NCBI GenBank assembly: GCA_001021135.1
Contig: LDJE01101092.1
Span: forward strand, 1-22,367
Length of the DNA stretch: 22,367 bases
DNA from: Selaginella kraussiana
Taxonomy: Eukaryota; Streptophyta; Lycopodiopsida; Selaginellales; Selaginellaceae
Reading direction: 5' to 3'
A model generated the notes under the pieces. The model did no database searches. It saw nothing but the letters and a program-made list of their open reading frames with translations, and was not told the origin of the DNA. This document shows, one piece after another, positions 20,622 through 22,367 of this stretch (position 1 is the first letter of the stretch; each line of letters starts with the position of its first letter). The translations under genes and the position numbers were made by a program.

Positions 20622-20812
20622 GTTTGATCTTTGGTTTTGTTTTAGCCCGGGGCATTTTACCGGAGCGGTTATACTTCCGCCGCCTGCGTTATCCTCAAAA
20701 CTCAGCCACCACGTGGATGTAGTAAGACCCGCGCTCCGACCATTGTCGTTGTCAGCTGAAGTTGGAATCCGGCGCACGAACAGAACGTAACCGTCGACCA
20801 TTGCCGAGGAGA
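20622..20812. promoter_or_regulatory. Divergent promoter between LEA_2 copy 2 and the plus-strand LEA_2 gene
   Basis: The two ATGs are 191 bases apart, so regulatory elements are probably shared. The block around 20650-20680 (CGGTAAAATG and GGCGGAAGTATAACCGCTCC on the minus strand) is conserved with the region just 5' of copy 1, showing that the duplication took in the leader. Confidence 0.55.
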
Positions 20813-21649
20813 ATGGAAGTGGAGCAAATGCAGGCGGTACACGAGGAAGACGAGCATGACGAGCATGATGCCGGGGGTTTGTTATCAACGATGACAGGAG
20901 CAGAGCTAGCTAGTTTCTTCCTCCGGCCTTCAGTCAGCTTTCATGTTGCCTTGGCCGGAGGGAAGACTCTCTGGTCTTATTGGCGTAGTTACAGACGGAG
21001 TCGGGCCACCACTCCGCAGGCCCAAGAGGAGGAAAACAAGCGGAGGGCCGCTCAGTTCTTGCAAGACAGCCATTATTCCAGAATGGAGGCGAGTTGCAGC
21101 AAGCGAGTTGGGGTGGCAGCGGTGGTGGTGGTGGCAGGGATAGCTCTCATGTACGTTCTGCTGCTTGTCCTGTACACTCGCTTCCATCCCAGTGTCCCGT
21201 TACTGGACGTGGTAAACGCGACCATCAACCACCTAACCACGGTGGATAATGGTGGCCCGTGGAACGTGAGCGCAAGCTTCACCGTGAGCATCAGTAACGA
21301 AAACAAGCGTCTCGACTTACACAGTGATTACGTAGAGGTATCAGCGTCCTGTTACGGGGTGCCCCTTGGTAGCGAGAGGACCCCAGCGTTTGTGCAGCCT
21401 CGACGAAGTACAAGAACCGTGGAAGTAAAACTGGTGCAGCCGAACATCGACGTTCCGATGCTCCAGAGGTATAACGTCGACAGGGACGCTGGTGCCGGCA
21501 GCCTAGCGATGCTTCTTCATATTACCCTCAAAGCTAGAATGTCTACGTTGCTAGGTGTCAAATCACCCATCGTCTGGTCCCGGGAGAAGTGCAAGCTTCA
21601 TATAGCTGATGGCAACTACATCTTGCAAAAATCGTGTGCTCTAGAGTGA
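20813..21649 (+). CDS. LEA_2 / NDR1-HIN1-like membrane protein with long acidic N-terminus
   Basis: Single exon, 278 aa from the ATG at 20813. The frame is open upstream to 20762 but has no ATG there. The N-terminus is unusual for the family: about 98 cytosolic residues with an acidic EEDEHDEHD patch and a basic WRSYRRSR segment. One transmembrane helix follows at about 99-121 (VGVAAVVVVAGIALMYVLLL). The outer LEA_2-like domain has LLDVVNATINHLT, ASFTVSISNENKRLDL, YVEVSASCYGVPLG, a Gln-Pro-Arg-Arg turn and the C-terminal GVKSPIVWSREKCKLHI strand, which aligns with the IKSPPF..RVRC end of the two neighbours. It is more diverged than they are from each other, so it is an older relative. The 3' end converges on the AP endonuclease gene, 38 bases between stops. 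Confidence 0.82.
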   Translation: MEVEQMQAVHEEDEHDEHDAGGLLSTMTGAELASFFLRPSVSFHVALAGGKTLWSYWRSYRRSRATTPQAQEEENKRRAAQFLQDSHYSRMEASCSKRVGVAAVVVVAGIALMYVLLLVLYTRFHPSVPLLDVVNATINHLTTVDNGGPWNVSASFTVSISNENKRLDLHSDYVEVSASCYGVPLGSERTPAFVQPRRSTRTVEVKLVQPNIDVPMLQRYNVDRDAGAGSLAMLLHITLKARMSTLLGVKSPIVWSREKCKLHIADGNYILQKSCALE

Positions 21650-21687
21650 ATGGTAATTAATCAAAGTTGAATGTAAATAAACTCTCT

Positions 21688-22367
21688 CTAGTAGGAGGCG
21701 CTGAGAATAAGGCCAACTGGGCAGTGATCACTTCCGTCCACATGAGGAAGCGTGTAGGAGTCCAAAACTCTACTATGAAGTGCCTCCGAGACAAGGAAAT
21801 AGTCAAGTCTCCAACCTGAAATATGCAACACGTTATTCACCATGTGTCGTATAGGATAATCAGATAGAACCTCTGTTGTTCCGTCTCGCGTTGGACCGAT
21901 AGCTCCAGTAGGTGTAGCCGACGGCATTGGGATGCTGCCGCCGGAAAGTGTCCACGAATCCTTTCTCCAGAAAACAAGCTCCAAATGACTTCCTTTCCTC
22001 AGGTGTGAACCCGGCGCTTTTGGTGTTCCCCTGGACACAAACACCCTCAGTTGAACCACAAACGCTTCCACTCTTACGTTGGGATCATAGATGTCCATTT
22101 CCTGATGTGCACAGTTGAGATCACCAGTAAGCACTACAGGTTTCTTCTTTTGAAGGTCCTGCCAAATAGCCAACTCATTACACGAGTCATGTTTTCAAGC
22201 CCCCGACTTTCACCATCAAGTGGCTGCTCAATGCAGGGTCCCAATCGTTTGTTCTATATGCCTGCAAAACTGTGTGAGGTCGCTACAAGCTGACAAGATG
22301 GAAATTACTGACCAGGCGTTCCAGCTTCTGTCCGGAGTTTGGAACGTATACATTCACAAGGAAGAAG
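21688..22367 (-). CDS. ARP: AP endonuclease, ARP/APE1 (ExoIII) family, 3' part
   Basis: Five exons are visible: 22367-22313 (runs off the window), 22261-22214, 22158-22078, 22030-21871 and 21815-21688. They splice in frame to the last 157 aa or so, ending SASY and TAG. The family's C-terminal catalytic motifs are intact: [24 protein letters not shown] (Asp and Asn of the active site), [40 protein letters not shown] (where the DNA-binding loop and RLDYF lie) and [11 protein letters not shown] with the catalytic Asp-His pair. It best resembles Arabidopsis ARP, which cuts 5' to abasic sites in base-excision repair; bacterial ExoIII and human APE1 are the outgroups. The N-terminal part (including any SAP domain) is outside the window. 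The donor after LSSHLM (22213) and the weak GTCAGT donor at 22312 were chosen because both keep the frame and the family sequence. Confidence 0.92.

Noticed and set aside
20622-20888. In-frame N-terminal extension of LEA_2 copy 2
   Set aside because: The frame is open, but it covers the divergent promoter and the start of the opposite gene, opens on a non-ATG codon, and copy 1 has no such extension.
1-22367. Transposons, virus-like elements, CRISPR arrays, tRNA or rRNA genes
   Set aside because: No reverse transcriptase, integrase, transposase or capsid-like sequence, no terminal repeats, no spaced repeat array, and no tRNA-like A/B boxes were recognised by eye.

Overview
The window is nuclear DNA of a land plant with a compact genome. 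Genes are split by many very short GT-AG introns (mostly 45-65 bases), intergenic gaps run from tens to hundreds of bases, plant telomere-type TTTAGGG runs sit inside introns, and the gene families include plant-restricted ones (IQD calmodulin-binding proteins, EMSY-like proteins, NDR1/HIN1-like LEA_2 proteins). This style best fits a lycophyte such as Selaginella moellendorffii. That assignment is an inference from gene style, not a sequence match.

Layout. On the minus strand, 7-2282 is an ARMH3 (DUF1741) gene of 7 exons. Only 99 bases upstream of it on the same strand ends a very large ASCC3/DExH14-type double-cassette helicase (2382-11030, 49 coding exons, about 2,050 aa). A 299-base bidirectional promoter region with telo-boxes and a perfect palindrome separates ASCC3 from a divergent EMSY-like gene (11330-13345). 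Two more plus-strand genes follow: a complete serine/threonine phosphatase 5 (13747-15764, 12 exons) and an IQ67-domain protein (16539-18317, 5 exons). The right end holds three single-exon LEA_2/NDR1-HIN1-like membrane proteins: two head-to-tail minus-strand paralogs (18386-19069 and 19953-20621) and a diverged plus-strand relative (20813-21649). The window closes with the 3' part of a minus-strand AP endonuclease of the ARP/APE1 family (21688 to the edge).

All gene models were spliced by eye. Every intron has GT..AG ends, the frames close across all junctions, and protein lengths agree with the families as recalled. The genes do not form an obvious pathway. ASCC3 belongs to translation quality control (and in animals to alkylation repair), and ARP to base-excision repair, but they are far apart in the window. 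No mobile element, virus-like element, CRISPR array, tRNA or rRNA was recognised. The more interesting signals are regulatory and structural: telomere-like repeats in five introns of one gene, very strong phase-0 and AG|GT intron bias, upstream ORFs before several genes, a triple GTAC-containing tandem repeat, and an apparent start-codon relocation in one of the tandem LEA_2 paralogs.
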